The notes beneath the pieces were generated by a model. The model saw only the letters and a program-made list of their open reading frames with translations, was not told where the DNA came from and made no database searches. Positions 11,088 through 23,494 of a DNA stretch of 64,000 nt are shown one piece after another. The first letter of the stretch is position 1; each line of letters begins with the position of its first letter. The DNA is taken from the NCBI GenBank assembly GCA_025617375.2, contig JAMYGW020000002.1:3534001-3598000 (forward strand). Reading direction: 5' to 3'. The DNA is from Acarospora socialis (taxonomy: Eukaryota; Ascomycota; Lecanoromycetes; Acarosporales; Acarosporaceae). Made by a program: the position numbers and the translations under genes.

Positions 11088-11428
11088 GTTGCATTCTTCT
11101 AGAGAGTATGTCAACTTCTCTAGAGTTCCACAAAGGTCATCGATGTTGATTCATTGATGCTAAACAACACCTGTCGAAGCTCTCTCTCCAATAATTGAAG
11201 ACTCACATTGAAGCTGTGGGTCACAACGTTTGTTTGCGAGCTATTGTTTTAGCGCGGGGTCGCTTCATATTAGAGTGCTCGCCAATTCATCCAATCATAG
11301 CTGGGTATCGCTGAATGGCAGAAGGAGACTCCGAGTCCTTCTTGGCGTCTGTACGAAGTACCGAGAGCCTCCATCGTCACAGCCCAGCATTGCGATTGGT
11401 ATACGCTCTTTGCTGATTGACTTTCGCA
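11088..11428. promoter_or_regulatory. Shared divergent promoter RPC82 / QCR2 with CCAAT boxes
   Basis: Two CCAAT pentamers lie at 11282-11286 and 11291-11295 and an inverted one (ATTGG) at 11395-11399, upstream of QCR2. CCAAT boxes bind the HAP2/3/5 complex, which drives respiratory genes in fungi, so they fit the QCR2 side. Function is inferred from position only. Confidence 0.4.
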
Positions 11429-13020
11429 ATGATCTCCAGGTCCTCGCTCAGCCGCCGTGCGCAGCTGATAGTACAGAAGCAATGCAGTGCTTCGCCGAGC
11501 AACCGTCGGGGGCTGGCCGCGGCAGCTTCAGGGACCTTTCAATACCAGACCGGTGATGCTGCCGGAGTGAAGTTTGCAACAAGGGATCTAGCGGGCCCAA
11601 CGACCACGTTGGCCGTCGTCGCGAAGGCCGGCACACGTTATCAGATTCTTCCTGGGTTCACCGACGGCTTGGAAAAATTCGCATTCAAGGTTCGTTGGTT
11701 ACAAATCACTCTGCTGAAGCTGCGTCGGCCAAGCAAAGGCGTTGCGTTGAGTACGGACCGAACCGCTGACGGATTGTGTAGGGAACGAACAGGAGGTCGT
11801 CATTGCGCATTACTCGAGAAGCAGAGCTACTAGGTGGTGAGCTGTTAGCCTACCATACGAGAGAGTCTCTGGTCCTCAGTGCCAAGTTTCTCCGAAATGA
11901 CCTGCCATACTTCGCCGAGTTGCTTGGTGAAATTGTTTCGCAGACCAAGTTCACTCGTAAGTGTATGTCTGTTAGTTTCTGAGGGATCACTGACCCGATT
12001 CGTTCCAGCCCATGAATTCCAAGAGGAAGTGCTCCCTATTGTTAAACTTGCGCAGAAGGTATTACTAGGCAGCACAACAGAGATGGCGTTGAATTCGGTC
12101 CACGGTGTTGCCTATCATCGAGGACTGGGGTCACCATTGCACCCGACGTCATCAACACCGCTGTCGAAGTACTTGAACGTGCGGGACCTCAAGTTATGGA
12201 GTCAGGCCGCCTACGCTAAACCTAACATCGCGGTTATTGCCAACGGTGCCAGCCATGAGGATCTATCAAAATGGGTTGGCCAATTCTTCGCGGATGCTCC
12301 TAGTTCACCCCCGTCGCAAGTACCCAAGGTCGAGTTCTCACCAACAAAGTACTACGGCGGTGAAGAGCGAATCGCGCATGATTCGGGCAATACGATGATC
12401 TTGGCCTTCCCAGGTTCAAGCTCCTTTACTTCTGGTGGCTCCTACAAGCCTGAAATATCGGTACTTGCTACATTGTTAGGCGGCCAAAGTACCATCAAGT
12501 GGACCCAAGGCTTTTCTCTCCTTGCCAAGGCATCCGCTGAACATCCACAAGCGCACATCTCTACCTCACAAGCCGCATATTCCGACGCGGGCCTGTTATA
12601 CATCACCCTGACAGGTAATGCTCGACACATCAGGGATGCCTCCAAGACCGTTGTGAGTACAATCAAGAGCATTGCCGCAGGGGAGGTCAGCAAAGAGGAC
12701 ATCCGAAAAGCTGTTGCTCTAGCGAAATTCAGAGCACTGGAAGCTGGTCAGAATATAGAAGCTGGTTTAGAGTCCACAGGTGCCGGACTTGTACAGGCGG
12801 GTAAAGCGTTCCAGATTGACGAAGTAGCCAAGCAAATCGACGGGGTCTCTGATGAGCAGGTGAAGAAGGTATATCAATTTCTTTTCCTACAATCAAGCAC
12901 GGACTGATTCGATGTTATCTGTAGGCAGCAAAAGGTCTCCTCGATGGCAAGGCATCAGTCTCGGCAGTGGGCGATCTCTATTTCCTACCGTTTGCCGAAG
13001 ACATTGGATTGCACGTATGA
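11429..13020 (+). CDS. QCR2: Ubiquinol-cytochrome c reductase core subunit 2
   Basis: Four exons (11429-11689, 11782-11956, 12009-12868, 12925-13020) encode 463 residues. The protein is an M16 metallopeptidase-like core subunit of mitochondrial complex III. It has an N-terminal basic presequence (MISRSSLSRRAQ), the core start GVKFATRDLAGPTTTLAVV, LRITREAELLGGELLAYH and a C-terminal VGDLYFLPFAEDIGLHV. As usual for core 2 there is no HxxEH zinc site. The first intron uses an uncommon GTTCGT donor, but splicing there restores the conserved FAFKGTNRRSSLRI join. The last short exon is needed for the conserved C-terminus. Confidence 0.94.
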
Positions 13021-13295
13021 GCGTCGTAATTTAGATGTCACCAAGGTCCCTGTATCAATAGCTTGCGCAACCTCGACTAAAATCCATCCTTCGGTATTAT
13101 GCCCAAGCCATAACTGCATGTCCCAGCTTGTAATACCTGGTAGTAAAGTAAGCAAGCTGTAGATGATTGTTTGCATGTGGCACGTGATGTGATATCTCGG
13201 AGAGTCGGAACCGATCTTGGCGTCCCGACCTCCATCAAGCGAATCTCCACCAAGCTCCGTTCCGATCAAATCCTCAGTCAATTCGCATCATCAAC

Positions 13296-13648
13296 ATGGC
13301 GTTTGCGTGGAAAGCTGCCGGCCTTACGTATGGCGCTCCTCTCTAACCGTGAAGCTTCACTAATTGTGTCCAGCTACAATCGATACCTAGCGGTCGCAGC
13401 TCGCGTTGTCCGACGGTCACTCAAAGAACAACCCAGACTACAAGCGGAAAGACGAGGGGAGATGGATCTTCGATTCGCCAAATGGCAGGTCAGTGTGCCC
13501 TGGACTCTAGATATAGGGGGTTGCGCTGTAGAGGCTCCGGGCTGATGGATTGTGGGTGGAGCAGAACGGCAAGCAGGGCGAGAACAAGAACTTGGCGAAC
13601 GCCAATGCGAGTGCGATGGCTGAGGGGGCAGGTCAAGGGCAGCAGTAG
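13296..13648 (+). CDS. ATP15: ATP synthase subunit epsilon, mitochondrial
   Basis: Three exons (13296-13327, 13374-13488, 13565-13648) give a 76-residue protein beginning MAFAWKAAGLTYNRYLAVAA. This is the small epsilon subunit of the F1 central stalk, which helps couple rotor and catalytic head. The N-terminal WKAAGLTYNRY and the basic RRSLKEQPRLQAERR are family hallmarks. The C-terminal third is enriched in Asn, Ala and Gly, as in other filamentous fungi. It lies 275 bp downstream of QCR2 on the same strand, so two oxidative-phosphorylation genes are neighbours. Confidence 0.92.
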
Positions 13649-13954
13649 GTGGTTGTTGTTGGAAGCTGTCAGATGGGTTGAGGGGGATGAAGTTTTGTTG
13701 CGGAGAGCGGAGACCGTTTGTACTGTACATTTCGTCAGAGGCATAAGGCTGTAGAAAATTTATACGGGAGCATCCGCCCGGGCATCCGCCCGCCTCACAG
13801 TGACCATCTTTCGAGAACATAAATATTGTATGAACTTGTATTCATGATCATTCCCATGAAGATAATGAGTTACCATGATGTCCCATGGCGAACAATTGAT
13901 GGCGGAAGGTCGGCATCTATCTGAGTCGTGGTATTTCAACCACTAATACGCAAC
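13649..13954. other. Short intergenic ATP15-MAK10
   Basis: No feature was recognised. It holds the ATP15 3' region and the MAK10 promoter. Confidence 0.4.
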
Positions 13955-16841
13955 ATGGCAGATCGATCACAACCAGATATCAACGACGGTCTAGGACATA
14001 GTTCCGTAGCCCACGGATTTCCGTCTACACGCAGACGGGAGCTACGGTCTCGAGACATCACCGCGGAATTTACAAGAGCGGCTTCTGGTGAGTGCATACA
14101 ATTATCACATGGGCGCTGGGCTCCAATATGACTGACCTCTACCGCAAGCGCTTGAAACCGGTCAATTGGTGAAGGATGAAGCCTTCACCCTGTTCGAAGC
14201 CGTCGGGGCCCTCGAGGTGAGCCAATGAAGCCACCACGCTGCTGCGCTGGACGGAGAGCTGAAGACTGATAGTGGGGAAACACCGTCTAGATCATGGACC
14301 CAAAAATGGACAGTGGTTACTTGGCCCCAGGAGAAACACTCGAGGACGACTATGATGTCTTGAAATCTCTTTTGCCGGAGGAGGTAATTGGAATCATGGA
14401 TCAGATGCTGTGCCTTGAGGTAGGCTTTCATCAGCACGGTGGCTTCTCATTCTAGTGCTCCACTTGATACTGAGTAAACCCTGGCAGATTGCGTGGCATA
14501 TGGGTCATCCACTATCACAGACACTGTTTACATCTTTGTACATTGACAGGCTGCTCTGGCCCGATCCGAAGACTATGCAGGAAGCAAGGTTCGATCGTGA
14601 GAGACCCGACTCGAGGGGAGGACCTCTTCTACATCTTGTCCTACGAGTATATTGTCTGTTATCGATCACCACATGCGACTTTGTCCACAGGAGGATCTGT
14701 AGTGAGCATTGCTACGAGGTAAGTGTGCTACTCTTGGTTGACTTCTCTCGAGAAGTTGGGACCATTAGCCGACATGAGATTAGGAGGAAGATTTTGTGAC
14801 GCAGCTATATAACAGGCAGCTCTTGCCCGATCTTAACGAGGAGGAGATGGTGACCTTACTAGGAGAGGCCATAGCTTGGCTCGAAGGTCAACGGAGCTCT
14901 ATTTCGGAAGAAACAAAAGCAGCTTTGATGCTTCGACTTCGGTTCAGGGAAGCGTTTTTCGAGGCCGTCGCAGTTGATCTAGATGTCATCCATGATAGAT
15001 CAACTGGACGATGGGAGCAATGCTCTACGATGTTGCCCTTACTGGCCGCATCTAGAAAGATCGGGAAGCCGGTCGAGGAAGCCTTTAGTGTCAAAATCCA
15101 ACGGAAACTGGCGAGCACAGTACCCCCACGGCCAATGGTCAACGTCAGCTTTGAAGAGGTAGTCCGACATTTGACCCGACTTTGTCAAGATGGAATGGAC
15201 GTCGTGCAGTGTCTCCAGTATAACGGGAGTAATGAATTACTTGTAAGTCTGCTCTAACATAGCGTTCATGACGACCTTGTGAGGATGATATTGGGCTGAT
15301 CTTGAAATTCAGACTTTCGTGTTGACGTTTCAGGCTCGGAAACCACAACCATCGGTGTACATACGAGCGCTCCTGCAGTCCATGCTGTTCGGTGAGATGA
15401 AGGTTCTGGGAACGATGTCAATCAAGCAGCTGTTGTTCGACGACCTGGCAGAGATAGTACTGCCTGGAGATATCCTAATTGTCCCCCAGAATAACGAAGT
15501 TGAGGTTCTGAAGGACCCACGCTTTCAAATAGCAAAGCGTATGGACATCTTTGTTGCGAGAGCTGGTCAAGTACGTTGTGGTCACATAGCCAGACAACTA
15601 TGTGATGGTCTTACTCATTTTCAGCTAGTCGTACATAGAACTCTTGCGAACTCTCTGCATGAATCGATCCCGGATTAGGCGGACTCTCTGTCATGCAGTC
15701 ACATATTGGGATAACCTGCAGCTTGACGTCAGTTGTTTCTAGTCAACGTCTCCGCACAGGGAAAGCTAACTGTCAACAGTCAGAAGATATTGATATTGAG
15801 CTACGGCAAATCACAATGGAGAAACCTATCTTAGACAGCGCACTCGCGGACGAACCTATCTACTCGTTCCCTCTATCATCATGGGCATACTATCACAAAC
15901 TCCAACAAATGGAGTGGATCGTGCAGCTCGGATTCGAACTTGAAGTCTACCAAGACGACGAGCTTGCCGGCATGTACTGGTATGTTCCCCGAGATTGGAC
16001 AACCCAAAACAGCTGATAGGCTAATCTCAAACACAGGTATCTCCAGTACCTGACTCAGACCCGCCTCCGTCACATGGAACGCATCCGGGGCTTCACAACC
16101 CGCCGCCTAACTCACCTTTCTCACCCCACAACCCAACAAACCGCTTCATTCTCCAGATCTCTCTCATTCCTCGACTTCTCCATGCTCGAAACTTCCGCCA
16201 CACAAGGCCTCGCCGACGGCCTAACATGCGTAAGCCGAACCCCATGCTAGCATCCTACCCCGGTCAACTCACACAATCCAAACTCACGCGTGCTAAAACG
16301 CCACTAGCTCTACATCGTCCTCGCCCGCCTCTCCCTCCTCCCTAACCCCCACAGCCCCTCCCACCAACGACCCTACAGCACCCCCGCCCTCCGACACGCT
16401 CTACGCATGAAACCCTTCGCCCACATCTCCCTCCCCGAACCGCTCTCCTACGCCCACTTCCACAACCTCGTCACCGTCCCCGACGACTCCGCCCCCGCCC
16501 TCCTCGACGCCGCCGACGTGGCCATCAAGCAGGCGCGCCGCGACTGGGATGCGCTGAGTAAGATTCCGAAGGAGAAGGCGAGGTGTGCGGGCTGTGAGGG
16601 CGCTTGGAGGGATAATGTGAAGGGCGTGTTGAGGGCGTGTATTGCGGCGGGGATTGCGGTCGCGGCTGTTAGGAAGGGGTTGGGTGCCGGTGGGGAGGGG
16701 AGAGTTGGGAAGGGGAAGGGGAAGGGGAGGGCAAAAGGGGAGGAGGTGGATTTAAGTGAGAGATTGAGGGTTGAGGTGCCGGAGGTGGGGAAGAGGTACC
16801 ATGATTGGTGGGTTGTGCCGAAGGTTACGGCTTTGAGTTAG
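13955..16841 (+). CDS. MAK10: NatC N-terminal acetyltransferase auxiliary subunit Mak10/Naa35
   Basis: Ten exons (13955-14087, 14149-14216, 14291-14419, 14488-14718, 14784-15242, 15313-15570, 15629-15727, 15780-15979, 16037-16229, 16308-16841) join in frame to 767 residues. The family signature DPKMDSGY appears at about residues 70-77, preceded by FTLFEAVGALEIM. NELLTFVLTFQARKPQPS and VYIRALLQSMLFGEMKVLG are also typical. Mak10/Naa35 is the large scaffold of NatC, which with Naa30 and Naa38 acetylates Met-hydrophobic N-termini on the ribosome. The C-terminal part is strongly GC-biased in codon third positions and ends in a Gly/Lys-rich linker followed by KRYHDWWVVPKV. Confidence 0.93.
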
Positions 16842-17310
16842 GTGTGATAGGGCTAGGATACGAAGTGGATGAGGTAGGTTGTTATAGTATATGTAGTTTG
16901 AACGGAGGTTGTATCTATGTATAGATTCGACGGACGCAGATAACGAGTTCCTCGTGTAGCAGAGTATGTCGACTGGTATAAGCATTTGGCTTGATGTCTA
17001 CAAGGTGAGGAAGGTATCTCAGTAGTCCGCACGTTATTTCTGCATCCTGTACTGGCCAGTTTCGGTTCAGTGATGTTACAATGTAGATTCGAATCTGAGA
17101 GATATAAGCAGTTGGTCCAGTTGGAGTCGTGTGTTTCCAATGGTCGCTGTCATGCTATATCCAAAGCCGTATACGAATTCCAGAGCCCCGGAAACAGGTC
17201 AAACACGATAGCTGCAATGTATGTACAGTACATCTCAAGCGCACATCTTCCGCCTCTTATCACGGTATAGACCGCTATACAGCTCGGAATCACTAACAAC
17301 ATACACAGCA
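16842..17310. other. Intergenic, convergent 3' regions
   Basis: Sequence between the convergent MAK10 and the PTH11-like gene. It presumably contains both terminators; no gene was seen. Confidence 0.45.
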
Positions 17311-18744
17311 TCAAACCCCCTGCCTCAACCTCGGCACCTCCGCATACGTAATCCCCACCGTCTTACTGATTCCACTCATGCCACTCTCCCCACTCTTCTC
17401 GCTCGTCTCATCCCCGACCCTCCCCGAACTCGTCCCCCGCAACCACCCCGTCCCACCGAAACCGCCCATCCCTCTTCCCCGTCCTCTCTCCCACCCAGAC
17501 CCTTCAACCGTGGTTGTCGTCGTGGGGCCCTCGTCGGGCCGCAGGTCATCGAGCCGATGGCTGCGCTGGTATCCGGACCGGGTATGCGGCCAGGGACTCA
17601 TGCGGTTGGCGCTGCGGTTGCCGCCGTGCGAGCACGAGTGGCTGGATATGCCGATGCGGTTGAAGAAGGTTTTGAAGAGGGGTCGGAGGGTCGGGATCGA
17701 GGCGGCGGTTATGCCAATGCCGGGTTCGACGGTGGACCAGATGGCTACGTCGAGGGTGGACCCTGTTGCGGGTGGAAGTAGTTAGGTTTGGGGTTATATA
17801 TGGATAGGGTGGGTTGTAGGGTTTAGGGGGAAAGGGAAGCTTACAGAGAAAATCATCGGTTTGCGTTAGGCCGTAGATGTATTTGATTCGGACAAGGGTT
17901 GCAGTGCTTCCTCTGAGAGTAGGATTGTGTGTCAGCTACGCTAGGTGGTGTAGGTGGTAGTGGGGGCATTCGTGGCTTACATGGCTCCGAGTCCCAAGAT
18001 GATGGCAATGGTTATCTTGGTTTGAGGGTTCATTTTCACGTCCCAGATCAGAAACACCGGAAGGATGCCAAACGTCCAGTCCGCGGCCGCACTTACGGCG
18101 GAATGTGCATAGGTGGCGGCTGCGATTCCGTTCGGGTTGATGCACGATCCTCCTGGTGTGGTCGGATTCCAGAAAGTTGAGATAGGACTGCACTGAAAGA
18201 GGAGGAAGAAGAAGAAAAAGACCCCAAAGACAATGCTCACGGCTATTGTGACCCAGATGATCTGGATGTGTCGTCGATGAACGGCGATCCGTAGGAGGAA
18301 GAGCCCTATGGCAACTTTGAGGACGGTTGTGCTAAGTACGTAGGCTAGTTCGCAAAGATACCAGAACTGGGGAAATCAGTCAGACAAGGAACGGTTACAG
18401 CAGATTGGACCGGGCACGAACCCGGAGTGCTTTAGAGATTGAGTGTGGGTTCAGATCTTTCAGATGTCGACCGGTTCCAAATTCAACCCCGCCCAAGGCG
18501 AAGGCGCAGTACAAAGTGAAAAGGGCCTATGTAAATCAGCTCGAGGTTTTCCCATCTGGGAGACTCGCCTGCGCGCTGGGTAAACTGGATTGATACTCAC
18601 CAAAGAAGCAACCATGAACCAGTCATCCAATCCGAACGACTTGAGCATCCGCACCCTTACGAGACATCGAAGTGCGACAATCAGCCATGTTACGATCAAG
18701 AATAGAATCACGACAGCAGCGAGCTCTGGGCCGCGATTCTCCAT
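17311..18744 (-). CDS. PTH11-type seven-transmembrane protein (fungal rhodopsin-like domain)
   Basis: Five exons (18744-18601, 18526-18422, 18366-17981, 17912-17845, 17762-17311) encode 384 residues. The order of helices and loops matches the fungal rhodopsin-domain family: helix 1 AAVVILFLIVTWLIVALR, then RVRMLKSFGLDDW, FWYLCELAYVLSTTVLK, IGLFLLRI, a helix with FFFFFLLFQCSPISTFWN, an extracellular CINPNGI loop, DWTFGILPVFLIWDV, and WSTVEPGIGITAAS. The C-terminal tail (about 300-384) is Gly/Ser/Arg-rich and cytosolic. Such receptors include Pth11 of plant pathogens, but the family is large and the ligand cannot be told. One donor (GTTCGT) is uncommon; the join keeps the frame and the conserved FWYLCEL start. 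Confidence 0.88.
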
Positions 18745-20028
18745 CTCTTATCAAGAATTGAAAGAGAAGCAACGACTTTGATAGCACTGGCAGACAATCA
18801 TGCTATAATTCAGACGACAAAAAAGGGAGGAAATCGAGGAGCGCACAGAGCTATCGGCGATTGACAGGACCCCTGAAAGTAAGAATTTTAGGGTTTTACA
18901 ATATAGTTGGTGATAGACAGGACATAAGTCTATCTTCAACGGTGTTTGAATGAACTGTGGAGCATAAAAGCTTTGCGCTTTGACTGTACGCAGCTTACCC
19001 ATGGCCTCTGACCTAAAGAGCATTAGGGCCTGTCGTGTGCGTGGAGATTTGAGGCAAAAAGACATCTTGGAAGCCGGGTGTTCATGCCGAGTACCATAGC
19101 TTCGCACTTCCACAATGTTCGTTCGAGGCCAAATTCTGTCTGAGAGCCAATATGAGCACAATCTGCAAGGTACGACAGTCACCAACAAAGCGTCTTGAGT
19201 CGTTCCGGACTGGTGGAGCACCGGGCTCACAGCTAGTCAAACCGACCCCAAGTGGTGAAAGGTCCGGCGCACGGTGCAGCCATTTGCGTGCAGAGCCCAA
19301 GTGTCCCAAAGTAACTTCTGAAGACCGTGGTAGTCAACTCGGAACCTAATCCATGTCGTCTAGAGTCGGGCAGCTACAGTACCGGTCGGTAAGTGTTTAT
19401 CCCAGGATGTAGACATTTACTCATTTTCCCCCACCCAGGAGGGATAAACACTTACCGACTAGTACTGTACAACGTTGACCCACAGCGGTGGAACCTCGGT
19501 AGTTATCGGGCGTAGCGTGTTCTCCAAAACTCGTATTACTCGACTAGAAACGGAGCAAGCTCAATCTTCTGGAAAAGTCATAGAGCATCATATAAGAGTA
19601 TAGCATCGATGGCTAAGGGTTCCGATGAGTTTTGGGTGGGTGGAAAGGGGCGCATTTACAGTATGCTTGTAGAGTACTTCGTACCTAGCGTCACAGATCA
19701 CGTGTGATAAATTAGTACGCTTACCTAAGTCAATGCACTGTGGTAGACTAGAAAGCATGACTGTTACAGAAATATGCCCTAAAAAGCCATCGGGGGAACC
19801 GGATTGTCCTGTTTCTCCTTCAATGTACTCGACGGGGGTGGCCGACATGCAGGTGACAACAGCGGGGACGACCAGGAGTTACACAGGCCTATCGTCAACT
19901 CAGCCTCCATGGTCAGTGCGGCTCAATAACGCTGACGCTGCGCGCAAGGCTGAGCCTTCAGCTGCGCGCAAGATGCGTTTTGTCGCCATCGTCTGTCTTT
20001 CTCTCACCCCTATCAGTGCTGCTTTATC
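18745..20028. other. Intergenic with MITE
   Basis: No gene was supported. The stretch includes a 91-bp MITE at 19377-19467 and a GTACGCTTACCT motif at 19716-19727 that is also present inside the foldback element near 945. Confidence 0.5.
19377..19467. mobile_element. 91-bp MITE, pogo/Tc1-mariner type, TA target duplication
   Basis: Terminal inverted repeats at 19377-19403 and 19441-19467 match at 25 of 27 positions, begin CAGTAC and end TTTATCCC. The element is flanked on both sides by TA (19375-19376 and 19468-19469), the target duplication of Tc1/mariner/pogo transposons. The CAGT start is common in pogo/Fot-like elements. The 37-bp core has no coding capacity, so it would need a transposase supplied from elsewhere. 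Confidence 0.8.
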
Positions 20029-22481
20029 ATGGACGGAATAACCACTGCAGCTAGCGCCTTCGCTGTCGTCTCTGTTGCTGGTCAACTAGCAGTTGGAGTC
20101 AAGAAATTACACTCATTCTGGAACTCACTTCAAGATGCGCCCGACGATGTTCGGTCCCTGAGCAAAGAGCTCAAATTGCTCCTGACGATATTAGGGGAGA
20201 TAGAGGAGAGTGAGCAGCGGTACGGCCCAAATGCGGCAACTACGGATGTACTGGAAAGCTGCGGCGTCCAGATCAATTCTCTCACAGCCATCACTGAAGA
20301 ACTGAAACGTGGCTTCACAGCTCAAAGTCCCTCAAGAAGGAAATGGAGCGCTCTAAAAGCAGTGTTCAAGCGGGATACGATCAAGAAGTTTCAAGACATA
20401 CTCCGAGATACGAAGGTGACATTACTTCTTGCTCAGCAGAATGGTTTCAGGTCTGGTCTACACTCTACCAACAGTCTGAATAGCTGATGATTGGATTTTA
20501 ATGGACAGATGCACTCTCAACACACATCATGACAGCCAGCGCGATCAGTTGTCGACCTTCATCAACGAGCTCAGACTACAAATCAACGCCTCGCCACTGG
20601 TAATTAGAACCAGATCAGCACAGCCGAATTATGAGTCTCACGCCGGAGCAATGCAATCTGAAGTTTTTCGAATGGCGTCAACAGTACCCAATCCTATCTT
20701 CAGAGGTGTATTAGAACAAGGAGTAGGAAGAGCCTTGGAAGAGCACCCACGTCGGCTTTCTGCACATCGTGGGGAGCTTCAGCCTGCGAATAGTGAATAC
20801 CAATCGGAGTCTACCTTAAGTCTGCAATGGGGAGAAGGCATTCTTACGGGTCGGTTTCATAGTGTTGTGGAGAACCTATTTGGCACATTCTCTATCTCCT
20901 CTGGGGTCCGTCAACTGGCTACAAGCAACTACGAGGAACCTGAGGATTTGGACATGGATGACTTTGTCCGGACGACCTCGATCCGAATACACCCCGCTCG
21001 GTGGCTCATCCGACTGGGTATAAATTTCGGCATACAGTTCGCTGCCCAAGGGGGCCCTCAGTGCTGGAAACACAACCTGACATCATATCGAGCTGTGCCT
21101 GATGATGCAGCCATTTTCTCTGCTTGTCGCAGAGGCGACCTTGATAGTGTGACCAGGCTTTTAACTGATGGAAAAGCGTCAATTTGGGATACTGACTCAG
21201 ATGGGATGACTCCCCTCCACGTGCGGACCCGTTTCTCTTTCCATCTGTTATCAAACTACTTTACCTCAGGGCTAATTGCATTTGTCTAATCAACAGTTTG
21301 CAGCAGACAGTTGCCATGCCCATCTCTGCCAGTTTCTAATAAGCAAAGGGGCAGACAAGACAAGCCCTGCAGGTTCGGCTTGGTGCAGCCCACTTATGCT
21401 CGCAGCCAACAGTGAAGCATGTACTCAAAACATGCAAATTGACACACTTCGTTTGTTTCTCAACGAAATCGATTTCTCCAAGGCGGCCTCGGAGTGCAAT
21501 GACGGTTGGGAGGCCCTGTCCTTCATCGTCGACAGGCCTAGAAGCCATGATATCACCTTCCAGTGGCTACTTGAGAGCTTCGTTTCGGAGATTACGATGC
21601 ATTTCGACCCAGCGCAGTTTTGTTGGATCCTTTGTCTTATACTTGAAACCTGTGACCCACACCTGCAGCTAGTGCCGTCGATCTTGAGATTTGGTAATGA
21701 TCACGTTGGAAAAATACTAAATATGGAGTTAGATGATTGGCATACACCAATATACTCGTCTATCATCGGTCGCTCCCACACTGCAAACCTATTACTAAAA
21801 GGTGCAAATCCACACCTGACTTGTTATCCGGAAGAGCCCTGGGATTCAAGTGAAAGCCCTAAAAGCCCTACCTCACTTGCGATGCTCTCTTCATGGATGT
21901 TCGATCATTGGCGGGAAAGCCTCCACGATTCAGGGGTAGATCTGGAGGACTTTGTCAAGAAAGAGTGTGAGAACGGATCAGTCGTGGACGAAGGCTGGAA
22001 CGAAGATACACTGCTTTTAATGTTTCAATCGGAATTGCCACCCATTCAAGATGTGAGGAGATCTTATGAACCTTGTGATAAATGCAACTCTCAGTTCTAT
22101 CACGGTGGGAGAATTAGGTTCTTTGATGTTTTTGGTAGTGTTATTGAGGTCAATTGGTGTTTGGAGTTGGACAGACTCAAGAAGAGATATGCCAGCCACG
22201 CTAGGAAGGACACGGTGTCGACGGCAAATGCGGACTCAGAGAACGGTGATCAGCAGGAGGAGGACGACGTCAAGGAGGACGACGACGACGACGAAGACGT
22301 GGAAGAGGGAAAGGGAATCTACTGTCCATGCGTACAAAAGTATACCTTTGTCTGCTGCGAATGTTGGAAAGAACTCCAAGATCCGAATCACGAGCATCGG
22401 GATACTTCTAAGACGTCATCTTCCGCGGCTATCGAAGAGCTGTCAGACTGGGAAGATTCACCCTTCCTTCTGTCGATCTAG
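20029..22481 (+). CDS. NLR-like helical N-terminal domain, ankyrin-like repeats and cysteine-rich tail
   Basis: Three exons (20029-20450, 20509-21220, 21297-22481) encode 772 residues. Residues 1-140 form the helical domain that heads many fungal NLR-like proteins (starts MDGITTAASAFAVVSVAG). The middle has ankyrin-type units: DDAAIFSACRRGDLDSVTRLL with SDGMTPLHFAADSCHAHLCQ across an exon join, then SPLMLAANSEA and DDWHTPIYSSIIGRSHTANL. The tail has an acidic run (EEDDVKEDDDDDEDVEEG) between cysteine pairs CDKC and CPC...CCEC, which suggests a small metal-binding unit. There is no NTPase domain. It shares its layout with the minus-strand gene at 3760-5154 but is not a recent duplicate. A role in immunity or incompatibility signalling is only inferred. 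Confidence 0.8.
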
Positions 22482-23494
22482 GCCTAGAATTGGGCCAGCG
22501 GTAGGAACCGCACGTCGTCTGATGTCAGTATCGAGAACCAAGAGCAATGAGTACTCCATGTCGGTATCGTCAATCTGACCGAGGCGCGGAATCGAGTGTC
22601 ATTGCACTGGCTAAGTGGATCGAGATGTTGGATCTGGTAGATACACATTGCAGGGCAGGACGAGTTATTAGCCTACACTAGAAATCATGACGTCTCTCAG
22701 GGCTGAGGAAAGTGGAGTGGACAGGTGCTGGGTGTTACATTGGGGAATCACGGCGTCGCGGCAAGCAGTTTCATGGTCGACATGGACCTTGTGAACGGTA
22801 TCGCATGGACTCCTAGCTTTATCGATGGAAGTTGGAGTCTCTGTGTTCGAAAGCAGTCCTGCAGACTCCCCTTGCAAGGATTGTTGGCTATCTTTCTTCC
22901 CTTGAATGAGGGCACAACTATAAATGGGATTTGGGCAGGAGTTCAGGGGTGATGTAGGCTTTGTTTTGGCGTGCAGTTTTTAGAGATCTAAGGGGGGGAT
23001 TTATTTAAGGTAGCTACCTAGGCATTGATTTAAGCGTGCGCGTACCTGGGTAGAAACTTTAGGCATAAAAACGTGTGAGGTTCACCCAAGGTATTCGGCC
23101 TCCACAAAAGTTCATATTTTTCCTAAGTACAATAGGTATAGGACTACAGAGGTGTTCGCTGTATGGATATGTCCGAGTTAATGTAGAATCTATCATTGTT
23201 CTCAGGGGAAATGAGCGAGTTAAAAGCCTCGCACTGATGACGGTTGACGCCGTGGATTACCCGGAATTGGTAATCGTTAAACCTAGAGAGTGCTACTTTT
23301 GATTTGCACAGAGCTCAGAACATAGGCCAGATCATCTGAGAAGACTGCAGACAGCGTTGATTTATATTCCATGTTGATACTTTACTACGACAGGAGCATG
23401 AGCCATATACAAAACACCAGGATTCTTATGCACACGGCCTCAATCAGCCATCCGGCAGGTGAAACGCCAACTACAACACCGCTCTAAGTAACGT
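22482..23494. other. Intergenic, convergent 3' regions
   Basis: Sequence between convergent genes. A 12-bp palindrome (AGGTAGCTACCT) lies near 23010-23021. No gene was recognised. Confidence 0.45.
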
